A DNA stretch of 64,000 nt from Turritopsis dohrnii (GCA_027922465.2 BQMF02000119.1:620001-684000); one strand, 5' to 3'. Counted from the stretch's first letter, positions 1-11,826 are shown. Notes: generated by a model from the sequence alone, not told the origin. A program made the numbers and translations.

Positions 1-1607
1 TTCGGTTTCTGTAACACAGTCAGCAGGGATTTCCCGATTTCTATCTCTTCTTTTGATTCAACTGCTCCTGTTAATACGTCAGCAATTTCTTTTTCTGTGT
101 TTGCATATTTAATCATTTCGACGGCAATTCCATCGTAACCAGTGACTTTCTTATTTTTCATTTTAGCTACACATCTCTCAACTTCCTCTTTCGTAATTGG
201 TTTCTCCATTCGGTATTCGTTCGTCGGATTTCTTATCTCGGGAATTTCATCTTTGTAAAACTTATTCTCAAAATAAACTTTTACTTTGTTGTGAATTTCT
301 TGTTTGTTGGTTATTTTCTTCTTTTCGTCATCATATATGTATGAGTTTTCCTGTTTGTAGGTTTTCATCGCTCGTACAGCCGAGAACATTCTAGCATCGT
401 CTTTCACTTGTTCAACTTCTTCAACAAGTCTATCAATCCTTTTCTCATGTTGTATTCTCAATTTCTTTTTGATCTGTTTACTCAGAAGGTTTCTTTCCTG
501 TTTCAGTTTTTCGATTTTTGATTCGTTTTTCAGCTTACCTAAGTTTAATCGCAGCTCTTTACGTCTGTTCGACAATATGTCGATTTCTTCGTTGAATTCG
601 ACTACACCTTTTTTGTATTTGGCTTTTCCAAGTTTTTCCTCGGCTGTATCTAAAATAATTGGTTTTATGCTAGCCCACGTTTTTTCGTCTAATTCATTTA
701 TTTTCTGATGGATTCTTTCTCGAAATTTGTCTTGTATTTTCGTGTCTTCTATTAATTTTATCGTGTTGTAAGATTTCGTCTTGGTAACTCTCTGCTGTTT
801 AAACATCTTATACGGTTCTATTGTACTCCGGCATACTACAAGTCGATGGTCGCTTTCACAGTCGGTTCCTTGATATGATCTAGCATCGGTAAGTGTTTGC
901 TTACGACATTGTGGTACGAATACATAGTCAATTTGATTGTATAGTGTTTCTATTTTTTCTGTGCGGTGGTTTCTCTTTTGTTGCGACCATGTTGTAATAT
1001 GTCGAGGATGTTGGAAACAGCTGTTAGCAACCAGCAGATCATTCATCATACAAAAATCTAACACTCTTTGTCCGTTTTCGTTCTTTTTTCCTCGTGAAAA
1101 TCTGCCAAGACACATGTCTTTATCGTCGCGTTTCCTTCCAACCTTTCCATTGAAATCTCCGCAAATAATCGCTGTCGATGAACCATTATTGTTCAGATTA
1201 TTATAGAGTTCATTCAAAGTGTTATATAATGCTGCAGTTTCTTCTTTTCGGCGTTTTGAATGGGGGGCGTACACGTTAATAATATTTAAGTTCTGTTTAT
1301 GAAGGGCTAATTCTAGAACAACGATCCAGTCGTTCACTTGCCAGTATTTGATTATCGATTCCTTCCAGTGCTTGGATACTGTAAAACCATTTCCGTAGTG
1401 GATTGACTCCGATGGCATACAAATAAATCAATCTATTTACGTCAATGTCTGTATGCGTAGTTATTTTTGTTTCTCTTGTAGGCAGCAAACGTCAATGTTA
1501 TACCTGCTAATGTCTTTTGCAATTTTTTGTTGCTTTAATTTTGATTTTATACTTCCTACATTGAATGTAGCGATGTTCAGTGTCTTTTCTATATAATTTT
1601 TATCCAT
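1..1607 (-). pseudogene. Non-LTR retrotransposon (LINE) ORF2, endonuclease part, broken
   Basis: Reading leftward from an ATG at 1607, the protein has the hallmarks of the apurinic-endonuclease domain of animal LINEs: an N-terminal 'LNIATFNVGSIKS' segment, 'DVCCLQE', 'NIINVYAPHS' near 1285-1255, 'AIICGDFNGKVG' near 1180-1140, and the catalytic 'SDHRLVV' near 855-835. After that comes a charged linker, then the start of the reverse-transcriptase region ('EKPITKEEVERCV', near 210-170), which runs off the left edge. Between about 1470 and 1410 the frame is lost (in-frame stops; the sense reading shifts to the neighbouring frame and back), so this copy is dead. From about 1400 down to position 1 the frame stays open, which suggests a fairly young insertion. 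Confidence 0.85.
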
Positions 1608-2037
1608 TTTCTTCTCCCTTAAACTATTGAACTACTTTCATTTTCATTTATGAAAGAGCTGGCGGGGACGTTACATCCGCCATCTTTAATCAACCGTCAA
1701 TCTATCTAATTCTACTAATACTATAATGACTTCAGCTTGTAGCCATATGATTTCTCCTTTGGGCGTTGGGGTGCGAAGCGCCGTCGTATATGAGGCCTCG
1801 AAAAAATCATACAACTTCTTGCTTTGTCCGGGATTCGAAAATGTTAATTAGAAAAATATAGAAATGACTATGATAGCGTATAAAATGTTCAAGCCTGGTG
1901 GACCAGAAGATTTTGATTGATTGATTCGGTTTATTTCGTAAAGTTACAATTTACATCACCGAGATATGAAGATATCGTAATAATATAATTTTTTTTTTTT
2001 TTTTTTATAAAAAGTTTTTAATTTTGTCATCCCACAT
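1608..2037. other. LINE 5' flank and T-rich spacer, no gene seen
   Basis: This stretch lies upstream of the LINE start codon. It may contain the element's 5' untranslated region (GC-richer patch around 1755-1810). It ends in a T-run near 1987-2006. I see no coding potential. Confidence 0.4.
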
Positions 2038-2040
2038 TTT

Positions 2041-2228
2041 TGGATTTCTGCGAAAGCAAGAAATACCTTACAACCGGCTTTGGTTTTTGGATTTCTGCGA
2101 AAGCAAGAAATACCTTACAACCGGCTTTGGTTTTTGGATTTCTGCGTAAGCAAGAAAGCCTTTACGATCGTCTTTGTTTTTTGGATTTCTGCGTAAGCAA
2201 GAAATACTTTACGATCGTCCGTGTTTTT
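2041..2228 (+). repeat. 47-bp minisatellite, four units
   Basis: Four consecutive units begin at 2041, 2088, 2135 and 2182, each exactly 47 bp and starting TGGATTTCTGCG. Units 1 and 2 are essentially identical; units 3 and 4 carry CGTAAGCAAG in place of CGAAAGCAAG and end in a diverged 'ACGATCGTC' block. The motif GGATTTCTGC also occurs, inverted, at the far end of the dispersed repeat that follows, so the minisatellite looks like an expansion of that element's 5' terminus. Single or partial units recur at 5921-5960 and, inverted, at 14640-14675. Confidence 0.85.
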
Positions 2229-3432
2229 CTGTTTTCATCTTACTGTCCACACCTAGTCATATTTGTTTCTCCAATTTCATTGGTTCATAAAAAAGGCGTC
2301 TTAATTGACATTGGTGCATAATGCCCGATTTCTACGAAAGGGTGCTAATTTAGCCACCTCCACTTAAATAGCGATAGTTTATTGGCTGATTTTCGCCATG
2401 CCATGTGATCGTCCACAAAACGTTTTAAAAATGGCAGCGAAAGGACGTGTGTAGTTTGCTAAAAGTTTCTTTGATGGAAATATGGCTTTAAAAGAAGTTA
2501 ATACAGCTTATAATTTTATATAAAGAATTGCATTACTGTTGGGAACTTATCATGTTCACAAAATTAAATTACAGTGTGGTTATTCTGTTTTTTGAAAGAA
2601 GTTTTCTTGAAGTTTAAAATATGAAAACAGTGCCAATACATGTGGTGTGTGGAAGAAAAGGTATTTCTTGTTTTATTTTTGCTCCAAGGCTTTTTAAATA
2701 TGAAAGACCTTCGTGTATTTTGTATGTGTATGCATGTTTGAAGTCAATTTTTAGAAGCTTTTGGATTTTTAAAGCTCAGCTTAGCTTCCTTTCAGCTCCT
2801 CCCCAACATCACCAACATATTATGCACTTTATACTAATTTAGTAGCAATTTTTGGATGTATTCTGGCTATATCAGCTTATCTCTTTTCTCCCTACGTATG
2901 TTGTATTTTTTTTAACTTTTAGATTAGATATGAGCTTTAATTTCTAAGTAATTATTATTGTGATATTTATATTTTTCATTCTGAGGAGATCAATATAGAA
3001 ACTTTATAATTAGTTTGTGCTGCCCAAACGATATGTTGGTTACCGCCAGTATACACAATCTTTTTATAGGATTCGTTATATTTAATGTGGTTAAATTAAA
3101 GTTTCGTATTGTGTCAATGCACTTTTTTGGAGTACTTGGGTGGCAAATATCCAGTAACAATCATTCAGCTTATTCGTACAAAAAAACAGATCTTCATAAA
3201 TGATCTCCGCGATAGCATAAAGAAAAGCCCCTTTTTTATTTTATGGTAGGCTGACTTTCTTGACAAACATTGTCAGTCGCATCAATATTTTTGTTTATCT
3301 AATGCTGATGCTTCTCGAGCTGAATGATGTGACTGTCTTAGTTTTGCAGGACTAGTGTGCTAGTGTTGCATTTTTGTGGCATTTTCAGCAGCAAAGCTTG
3401 CAGAAATCCTTCTGCCCGGTAGGGCATCTTGT
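2182..3432 (+). mobile_element. Dispersed repeat family A, copy 1
   Basis: About 1.25 kb. The 5' side starts with the GGATTTCTGCG motif, then 'ACTGTCCACACCTAG'. The 3' side ends in a small hairpin, TGCCCGGTAGGGCA, followed by TCTTGT. Most of its length, both ends included, recurs in inverted orientation at 13427-14680, which defines the unit. It has no long ORF of its own, so it is a non-autonomous element. The class is uncertain: a 3' subterminal hairpin plus a 5' minisatellite resembles Helentron/DINE-type elements (known family features), but no Rep/helicase gene is present to prove it. Confidence 0.7.
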
Positions 3433-4880
3433 CTTAGTTTTTTTTTTTTCATCTTACTGTCCAAACCTAGCGATTTTTTCCGCCGTCTCAATTTTCATTG
3501 GTGCATAAAGCGCCACTATTACGAAAGGGTGCTAATAAACTTTAATAACGCTTAGTTTATTGGCTTGATTATTTCCGCCATGTGATCATCCGGGTATTTT
3601 TCGACTTTACATTTGTACGCCGTTCGCATAATGGTATACCACAGCGTGACCGAAGAAACTTTAAATTTCCAAAAGTAAGAAGATTTGCACTTCCAAAACC
3701 GAAAGTAAAGGGTAGAAATTTATAATTATCTTGCAATGATTCTACTACGTTCATTCTTTTCTAAAAACAAGTTCTCAATGTTTTGTGAAAACAGTGTGTG
3801 CAGCTTTTATGTTTTGCAAAATGTCTGCGATTCTTTTATAAGCCTTTCTAGATGCAAAATACTGTTTGTTTCATGTGTGGGCTTAGTGCTTTTTAAGCTC
3901 TGGATACATACAGCTCAGCTCAGTTTCCTCTTCAGCTCCAACAACATACAAGGAATGTCTTGTTACCCTCTGTCTGTCGCTGTGTATCTCATTATGTTTG
4001 ATGTTTCTCTAGCTATTTTTTAGCCTATTATATACTTGTATAGTTCTTGGCTGTATTATCAATGTCCTGAATTAGGAATGGGGACTTACTATTTACGATA
4101 GCAAATTGAAACTTACCTTGATTGTCTGTAAATTCTAAATATTGGACATCTTTTAACGCAAATTTCTGTTTTCAGTTATATATGTTTGCTAATTTTGGTA
4201 GCTAAGTTTAGGTCATATTTTTCATAATCCTAATCTTTGTTTACTTTTTGTGTTTGGGAAGTCTTTTCGTAATTAGGAAGATTGACCGTACATACGTAAT
4301 CACTGTGATATCTGAAAGCATATCGATGTTATTTTGTTCATTAAGTTTATTAGAAGTTAATGTAAGGTTCGTATTGTGTCAGTTATGCTTTCATGATGCC
4401 CTGGCGTGTATACGTATTTAAAAATTTATTGTTTTTTAAGTTTCTGAATAAATTTTTATAATCTTTTCATGAAATTTAGTTCTGATGCATGCTTTTAAAT
4501 TAAAAAGATGGCAATGACATATTGTTACTCAAATTAAAGCACAAATTTCTGTTTTCAGTTATGTATGTTGATTTTGTGTGTATATAGATGTATTTCGTAT
4601 CATTAAAATCTATACAATGACTTACGTGCATACTCATTGTCTTATCTAAATTGATCACTGAATCCTTAATATCATTTCGTACCAACAAAATAAAGAACAT
4701 GTCATTCAGATAAAGTTTTGCATAGTGACAATTATGTTTTTTCCAGATTTTTGGGGAGTACGTGATCAGAAATTTAATTGCGGATTAAACTTTTCTTAAA
4801 TTTCAAGAATGTCATAGTCTTTCTTTTTTCATACTTCAGCTGATTTTGCAGAAATCCTTATGCCTGCAAGGGCATCTTGT
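3433..4880 (+). mobile_element. Repeat family A, copy 2 (head-to-tail)
   Basis: Begins directly after copy 1 with 'CTTACTGTCCAAACCTAGCG'. It repeats the same landmarks: a 'GGTGCATAA' block, 'ACGAAAGGGTGCTAATA', 'CCGCCATGTGATCATCC'. It closes with the family 3' end, GCAGAAATCC...TGCCTGCAAGGGCATCTTGT. The interior is more diverged from copy 1 than the ends. No gene seen. Confidence 0.6.
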
Positions 4881-5797
4881 TCTTTTTCATACTGTCCAAA
4901 CCTAGCGGTTTTTTGAAATTTCGTGCGTGCATTTACATGAAACCAAAGCACCGTGCATTGCATGTCAGCGAAAGATTTACAAAAGTTTCTTTGATCACTA
5001 TTAAATGGATTTTAAAGACGATATACATATTTTAAGGTGAAAACAGAAAATATATATACGAAACTTATAATTATCTTGGACTGTGATCATTCTTTTCTAA
5101 CTAAAAAGAAGTTCTCAACGTTTTGTAAACAGAAGAGTCAAAAGAGCTAATTAAGGTAGAAAGTACGTTTTCTTTGATATTTTATCACTTAATTGATGAA
5201 GGAATGGATATTAATCAAAAAGGTCTACATAAAACTGGGACTTTTAGTTACTTATGGTACTGAATCAATGTACTTTGGCACTTGAAAATAAATATATTTT
5301 TCATGTCAGTAAAGCACAGATCAGACTTTCTTGTTACTTTCTACGTTTGTTAGCTATCTGTTCTGTCTTTGAACATCAGATTTTCAAAAATCGAGTTAAA
5401 AAAAGGAAGTTATCTGTTCGAATTCATTTTCGGTTTCAAGAAATTATAATTCAAACATACATGTGTTTTTCGAAAGAAACGAGTTTTTTTTTCTACATAA
5501 GCTCTTATATATAAAAAAACGTACGTTATAAACAGCTCATGCATGTATAATTCTTTTGTCCTCTAATAAATTAAATTGCTGGTGTGTTACAATTAGACCC
5601 TATTTACACGAGTTAGTAATTTTAAACATTATTATCGTTTATGCCTGTTTTCCACCAGTAAGATATTTCAAGAAATAACGTTTACAGAACTTTTAAGAAT
5701 TTTAAGTAAAATTTCGAAAGTATTCTTGTGGCAAGTACTTTTGCTGTTACCGTTTTGCGCCGCGTGGCTCTTGTTTATATCTATATTGACGTTCATG

Positions 5798-5868
5798 GCT
5801 TCCGTGGCACAGTTGGTTAGTATAGTCAACTGTTAACCGAAGGATCGGTGGTTCGACCCCATGTAGAT
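5798..5868 (+). repeat. tRNA-Asn-like sequence (SINE head or pseudogene)
   Basis: An A-box-like TGGCACAGTTGG (from 5805), an anticodon-loop segment CTGTTAA with a GTT anticodon at 5832-5834, and a B-box GGTTCGACCCC at 5850-5860 match eukaryotic tRNA-Asn. The acceptor ends do not pair well and the body is embedded in a dispersed repeat, so a SINE-type head or pseudo-tRNA is more likely than a working gene. Confidence 0.6.
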
Positions 5869-6027
5869 CTTCTGAAGTCTTTTTCGAATTTTTAAATATG
5901 TCATAAAATATTTCGATTTTGGATTTTTGCAAAAGCAAGAAATACATTACAACCGGCTTTTGGTTTTTCTCCTCCGTTTTTTTGTTACTGTCTAAACCTA
6001 GCAGTTTTTACCTTACAGGTACATGTA

Positions 6028-6095
6028 GTTCTATGGCCCAGTTGGCTAGTTACTCGGCTGTTAACGGAAAGGTCGGTGGTTTGAACCCACTTAGA
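6028..6095 (+). repeat. tRNA-Asn-like sequence, second copy
   Basis: A-box-like TGGCCCAGTTGG, anticodon GTT at 6060-6062 in GCTGTTAAC, and B-box-like GGTTTGAACCC at 6078-6088. The B-box departs from consensus (TTTGA for TTCGA). It lies 230 bp after the first tRNA-like body inside the same repeat unit. A remnant of the same 3' part (GATCGAACCCACTTAGATC) remains at about 7090-7108, where the next array unit has lost the rest. Confidence 0.6.
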
Positions 6096-6201
6096 TCGTG
6101 TAACATTTTTTTTGTCAAATTTCATAAATGTCATAACATTTTTCATTTTTCATGCTTCAACAGATTTTGCAGAAATCTTTCTGCCCGTAAGGGCATCTTG
6201 T

Positions 6202-7208
6202 CCTTTTTCATACTGGTCAAACCTAGCGGTTTTTTGAAATTTCGTGCGTGCATTTACATGAAACCAAAGTACCGTGCATTGCATGTCAGCGAAAGATTTA
6301 CAAAAGTTTCTTTGATCACTATTAAATGGATTTTAAAGACGATATACATATTTTAAGGTGAAAACAGAAAATATATAGAAGAAACTTATAATTATCTTGG
6401 ACTGTGATCATTCTTTTCTAACTAAAAAGAAGTTCTCAACGTTTTGTAAACAGAAGAGTCAAAAGAGCTAATTAAGGTAGAAAGTACGTTTTCTTTGATA
6501 TTTTATCACTTAATTGATGAAGGAATAGATATTAATCAAATAGGTCTACATAAAACTGGGACTTTTAGTTACTTTTGGTACTGATTCAATGTACTTTGGC
6601 ACTTGAAAATAGATATGTTTTTCGTGTCAGTAAAGCACAGACTTTCTTATTACTTTCTACGTTTGTTAGCTATCTGTTCTGTCTTTGAACATCAGGTTTT
6701 CAAAAATCGAGTTAAAAAAAAAGGAAGTTATCTCTTCGAATTCATTTTCGGTTTCAAGAAATTATAATTCAAACATATATACATGTGTTTTTCGAAGAAA
6801 CGAGTTTTTTTTTCTACATAAGATCTTATAAAAAAAAACGTACGTTATAAACAGCTCATGCATGTATAATTCTTTTGTCTAATAAATTAAGTTGCTGGTG
6901 TGCTACAATTAGACCCTATTTACACGACTTAGTAATTTTAAACATTATTATCGTTTATGCCTGTTTTCCACCAGTAAGATATTTCAAGAAATAACGTTTA
7001 CAGAACTTTTAAGAACTTTAAGTAAAATTTAGAAAGTATTCTTGTGGCAAGTACTTTTGCTGTTACCGTTTTGCGCCATCTGGCCATCTGGATCGAACCC
7101 ACTTAGATCGACATTTTTTTGTCGAATTTCATAAATGTCATAACATTTTTCATTTTTCATGCTTCAACAGATTTTGCAGAAATCTTTCTGCCCGTAAGGG
7201 CATCTTGT
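6202..7208 (+). mobile_element. Repeat family A, copy 4 (recent tandem duplicate of copy 3)
   Basis: Near-identical to copy 3 for about 870 bp, including 'CCTAGCGGTTTTTTGAAA' and 'GTGCATTGCATGTCAGCG'. It then jumps directly to the tRNA 3' remnant and the family 3' terminus TCTGCCCGTAAGGGCATCTTGT at 7187-7208. The tRNA-like bodies are deleted. It ends where a LINE fragment begins. Confidence 0.65.
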
Positions 7209-7473
7209 CTTGTTTGTTTTTACGATGTGAGCTGCTTCTTCCCAAGTCCACCCCAAAGATTTTAAATCATTCTTCATGCGGGAGATCCACGTGGTTTTTG
7301 GTTTGCCTGGTGGTTTCCGGTTTCGTATCTAATCTGGCGCAAAAATTATTCCATAATGGCGTTATAGCTGTGTCGTTCAAATAATACACTAAACGTCTTC
7401 TCGTAGCGGAAAGCATTTTGGACAGTGGTATCGTGTTTACAGTAAGTTTTATGTTTTTTCTATTCTTGTACAT
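7206..7473 (-). pseudogene. LINE 3'-end fragment (reverse-transcriptase C-terminus)
   Basis: On the minus strand, from about 7335 to 7215, the translation reads 'RNRKPPGKPKTTW', then 'SRMKNDLKSLGWTWEEAA', the typical extreme C-terminal tail of animal LINE ORF2 proteins ('GKPKTTW...LGWTWEEA'). Upstream, in another frame, 'ATRRRLVYYLND' is compatible with the preceding segment. The element is truncated on both sides and shifted in frame. Confidence 0.7.
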
Positions 7474-7588
7474 TCACCTAAATCACATTTTTAGTATTTT
7501 TGTATTTTGTATCGCTGTTTCTACTATTTTTCTGTATTTAACTTTTTCTAGTTTTTTGTTTAAATGATTATTTCCGTGTATATAGTGT

Positions 7589-10500
7589 GTGTGGGCAGGC
7601 CAGTCAAAAATAATCAAAATGCAATTTTCTGTGACGTGTGTAAAATGTGGCCCCACTGCAAATGCAATGCTGTTTCGTTTTCAAGAGTACACCCTACATC
7701 AAAACTCACCCTTGCAAAGTTGGTCCTGTTTAAAATGTGTAAATCAAGCCATCCCTTTTTCTAGTGATATCTCTGATATTAATACTCCTGCTGCCAGTAG
7801 TGGCATGCAGGATAATAAGTTGTTGTTGACGCCTGCCAAACTGTCACTTGAACAAGTCAGTAATATTCAACATTTCTCCAAGCTCATCATGGAAACATAT
7901 AAATATGGGAGAAGATGAACGTATTAACTGTAAATATGTCTAAGTTGAAAATTTTGAATCTCTTGTGCTGAATCCTAAAAATTGTCTTTCGTTTTTTCTT
8001 CTTTATCTGCACACTATGACGAGCTTAAACAACTTATGGCGGTGCCTGGGTTTGACTTTGACATAATCGGAATTACTGAAACAAAGTTTAAAGAAAACCT
8101 ACCTTCTTTGTGTCATTCTTTATCTGGTTACTGAGATTACTCCTTGTGAGGGCGAAAAAGGTGGAACTCTTTTATATGTGTCTGATAAAATTAAATACTC
8201 TTGTCGCACTTAAATTGAATCTATTTGTTACCTACCAAAGGAGCTTGAATCTACGTTTATTGAGATTCACAGGAATAATAAAAAGAATGTCATTGTTGGT
8301 TGCATCTACATGCATCCTAGGTTGTCAAGATACATGTGTCAGGTGTATTTCTATTATTTAAAGCCGTGTGCTGCTCTTGTTTTATTATTATTTTTTTCAC
8401 TTCACCATTTCTATAAACAATGTTTAAAATTATTCCGAACTTCGCGCCATATTTTTTTTGATTTTGATTGTTTTGATCACGTGAGAATAATATTTACATT
8501 TTAAGCCGACCAGTGCCTCTTTAAATGCATCATCGCTCTAGATTCCTTTAAGGACTTCTATCTATTCAACAGAAAACAATTTTGCGAGATCGATGGAGTT
8601 AAATCAGAATTAAATCACACAGTCTGTGGAGTTCCCTAAGGTTCTATATTGCAGGCCTCTAAATCCGACGCGAGTATGTGAGTATTGCTCGCGCTGATAC
8701 TCACGTAACTGTAACTATCGTGAGTACTTTTTTAATTGCGAGTAATATTTAACAAAGAAATTTTTTCAACAGACTACTTTCTCTGGGAAGAAGTGTTATG
8801 AATGGAAAACATAAATTCAGATGAAAAAGTTCTTAGAGAAACTCTCCATCTGTGTAGTTTTATATAAATCTTCCATTAAATAGAATGATTAAGAGGAGCT
8901 CTGTGTTGGAGAGTGAGTTCCACAATAATGCATGATTACGTTAACAAGAAAAAAAGATTGAACTTCTTTTGCAAATGTATCGTGACAAAGATTGTCGCCA
9001 CTAGACACCTGAGTTCGAAAACGTTAAAAACAATTGTAATGAATGAATGCGTCATTTCCTTTCCTTCATTTTCCAAACAGATTCTCTATCAACATGAAAA
9101 AGAAAACAATTAATTTTTTACTTCCATTAAAAATATATTTCCGGAGAGCCTTTCAGCATAATATTCAAGCACGCAAGAGAGTAGCGAAGACTTTATATCC
9201 GTATTTTCAATATGACCATTCATTTTCAATACGCTCTGATAAACGATTATCCTTAATTACGAAAGTCGCAGAAAAATTCATCGACGGAGATGGAAGTAGC
9301 AATAAAGGATTGAGTAAACGGTGCATTAACAAGGTGTCAACGTCTGGAGATGAGCCAATGGTGAAGATCATAAGGCGGCGGAGAGTCACCTTCCTTTTCT
9401 AGAATGCGTGTTTCATAATAATCCTTCAGTTTCAGGAAAGGAAAATATTCATTATTCAAATACTTCGATCTCCATTGTTTGTGCACATGTGTGCAATGTA
9501 TTGGTTTTATTCAAACACTGCGAAGGTGTGCACAACAGAATTGTAAATGAATGACAAAGTTAAAATATTTTTTTCTTCCTTTTCGCAGTGCTGTAGACAT
9601 GACGTAATTCTATTGCGTAACTCTGAAAAAATGTGCCGCAAAGGAGTGTCTCTCCATCTTAAATACAAAAGAATTTTATATGCTGCAACCTTTGTACTCG
9701 CGTGAAAGAAGACTACGCGAGTATTTCCCTACACAGTGTACTCACGATGAATTACGATGTAAGTACAATTACACTCGCGCAAAATTCAACGGATTTCGAG
9801 GCCTGTATTGGGGCCAATACTGTTCTTATTATATTTCAACGATTTTGAAGATTATATCCCAAATTCACACATTGTTCAGTCTGCTGATGATACAGTTTTA
9901 TATTGTCCAGGAAAGTCAATTGCTGCCCTTAAAATAAAGCTGAATGATGTCCAGAATTACTTTACTGAAAACGAACTTATTATGAATGTCAATACAGGTA
10001 AAACTGAATCTATGGTATTTGGCACGCACAGAAAACTAAGCATTTCATCAAGAAGTTTAAACCTCTATTAGAACGAAAATAAAATCTCATCAACGACCCA
10101 CTACAAGTATCTTGGTACCCAGCTAGATCAAACACTCACATTAGCATACCATTTCAAAGATGTATACAAGCTGCAATGCAAATCTACAGAGGCATTATTA
10201 AGCTTGCTTTTCTATTTAACAGTTTGATGTTATTGAAAATAACTAATTCTCAGTTGACGAAACTAACTTCACTTGACAATTGAGCTTCCAATGTAACTTT
10301 GTCTGTTGTTCCAAAATTGAGAAATGAAATAGAGAAACATTGCTGTTTTCTAGTTAAAAAGTGTTTAGTTGGGAAAACTTGTGAAAATTCTCGAAATTAC
10401 TTTACAATGAGTAACCATGGGAAGAATACAAGAAACAATGGTTATATGATAACTCAACCTATGGTAAAATTGGAATGTACGAAAGCTGGTTTCTTTTTTC

Positions 10501-10800
10501 TCGGTCCAAAATTATAATAATTCACTTCCACTAGATGTCAGGAAGTGTGATTCCTTTAGCCAGTTTTACGCCTTGTGCAAGAAGCACTTCTCATAGTTTT
10601 CAAACACTTTTTTCTTTCTTCGTGCCTTTTACTGTCTCCTGTCGGAATTCTTTTCAACTTCTTCATTCCATTTTTTTCCAATTTTTACATTTTTCAACAT
10701 TATTTTTCAAAATATTTCTCCATGAGATTTTTACTTTTAGCTTTGAGCTAGAATTCCCAGGATTTATTTTTAAATATTTTGCATTTTAACATTTTCACAT
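7589..10800 (+). pseudogene. CR1-like LINE with PHD-type ORF1, degenerate and interrupted
   Basis: 7590-7915 encodes a PHD-finger-like ORF1 (Cys/His pattern 'CGRP..NAIFCDVCKMWPHCKC...WSCLKC'), as in many invertebrate CR1/L2-type LINEs. 8010-8340 gives an endonuclease start ('DELKQLMAVPGFDFDIIGI', 'TETKFKENLP') with stops. 8545-8651 and 9811-10150 give the reverse-transcriptase palm: 'CGVP' and 'GSIL' upstream of the insertion, 'GPILFLLYFNDFEDY' and 'SADDTVLY' (catalytic ADD) downstream. 10300-10600 reads 'PKLRNEIEKH' and 'LGPKLYNNSLPLDVR', the C-terminal tail. Stops and frameshifts occur throughout, and an endonuclease-to-RT stretch around 8345-8540 is missing or scrambled. The hAT-like insertion at 8652-9805 splits the RT. 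Confidence 0.75.
8652..9805. mobile_element. Non-autonomous hAT-like element with 5-bp target duplication TATTG
   Basis: Terminal inverted repeats CAGGCCTCTAAATCC (8652-8666) and its complement, ending at 9805, differ at one base. TATTG flanks both sides (8647-8651 and 9806-9810). Removing the element and one TATTG restores the reading 'GSIL/GPILF' of the host LINE, which proves the boundaries. Subterminal CTCGCG/ACTCACG motifs repeat in both orientations at both ends, as in transposase-binding regions. No transposase is seen; the open frame at 9043-9402 shows nothing recognisable. Confidence 0.85.
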
Positions 10801-11730
10801 TTTTTAAACTTTATAAATAATGAATATCAATACACTACCAGGTATTATGGAGAAAAGTATCAACTTTCCCTTCTATAATATGATAATTTTCTCCAAATAC
10901 CTTGCATGATAATTTTTCATTTTTTTAACATTATTCTTATAGGACGTATATGAAAAACAATATCTTGTAAATTGATTATACCTACCCTTTATTCGGAATA
11001 ATAATGATACTGATAATAGCAATAATATATATCGTAACAGAGAAAAAATGTTCTGGAAGTATCTGTGAAAAGATAACAGAATTTCAACCGAATATAAAGC
11101 TCAAAAGTCTATGAAAAACAAGACCTTGAAAAAAGGTTTAACAGCTTATATTGTAACATCAATTGTGAATAAATACCATGTGTGCGCTGTACGCGTTCTT
11201 TGGGAAGCGGGAAATGGGATTAAAAGTATCTGGTCTCACCTAGTAGATATAGTTTAAAACATAGTATTTCTGATAAATTTTTCACTTTTACTTTGTTTTT
11301 TATACTTTTTTGGAAAAAGTTTGTGTTTCTTTTCTTTTCGCTCTTACATAGTTTCTTTTTTAAAAAACTGGTACATAAAATGCATATCCATGGTTACGAT
11401 TCGCACCTTATGGGTATTTCTTTTCTTCATATGTAATAGCTTCTGTTGTTTTTAGTTAAGCCCTATTTACACTTTTTTAATGGTAAATTGCCATCATCCC
11501 TGGAAATGAAAAAAGGTTGACACATTTTCAAGTGGGATTAACTTTAGATCTATTTTTGTTGTATCTATTTTTGATCTGCTTTCATGGATTCCTAGGAAGT
11601 GTGTGATCAAAAATGTGATGTCGTATTGTAGAAGTCATTCAATCTTCAAATTTGAAGAATGTCGCTAGTCTTTCACTTTTCATGCTCCAGCTGGTTTCGC
11701 AGAAATCCTTGTGCCTGTCAGGGCATCTTG
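10801..11730 (+). repeat. AT-rich stretch ending in a family A 3' terminus
   Basis: No gene seen. The right end, about 11560-11731, carries the family A 3' end: TTTCATGGATTCCTAGGAAG, then CAGAAATCCTTGTGCCTG and CAGGGCATCTTGT. The corresponding sequence occurs inverted at 18778-18960. Confidence 0.5.
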
Positions 11731-11826
11731 TTCTCTTTCTACTATAAATTGTTATTTATTATAACTAATAGCAGCACTGTATGATTGTGTGTTGTATATA
11801 GAAACAGAAAGTTCTGCTGACAATAA

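Larger units (their letters stand above)
4881..6201 (+). mobile_element. Repeat family A, copy 3, with tRNA-Asn-like bodies
   Basis: Starts 'ACTGTCCAAACCTAGCGG' near 4890 and ends with the hairpin-bearing 3' terminus near 6175-6201. Its first ~870 bp are repeated almost unchanged at about 6203-7080 (offset ~1.32 kb). The 3' third carries two tRNA-Asn-like sequences (annotated separately) and a partial 47-bp unit at about 5921-5960. An open reading frame at 5919-6356 spans the junction to the next copy and has no recognisable protein features. Confidence 0.6.

Noticed and set aside
2041..2228. CRISPR-like repeats
   Set aside because: The 47-bp units abut with no spacers and are part of a mobile-element end in an intron-bearing genome.
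2621..2842. Open frame similar to 13926-14216 on the other strand
   Set aside because: The similarity is explained by the inverted 1.25-kb repeat; there is no start context, domain or selection signal.
5798..6095. Two functional tRNA-Asn genes
   Set aside because: A- and B-boxes and GTT anticodons are present, but acceptor stems do not pair, one B-box is altered, and both lie inside a duplicated repeat.
5919..6356. 145-residue open frame
   Set aside because: It spans a tRNA-like body and the junction of two repeat units; composition is not protein-like.
9043..9402. 119-residue frame as a transposase
   Set aside because: No DDE or BED/hATC motif; it is internal filler of a non-autonomous element.
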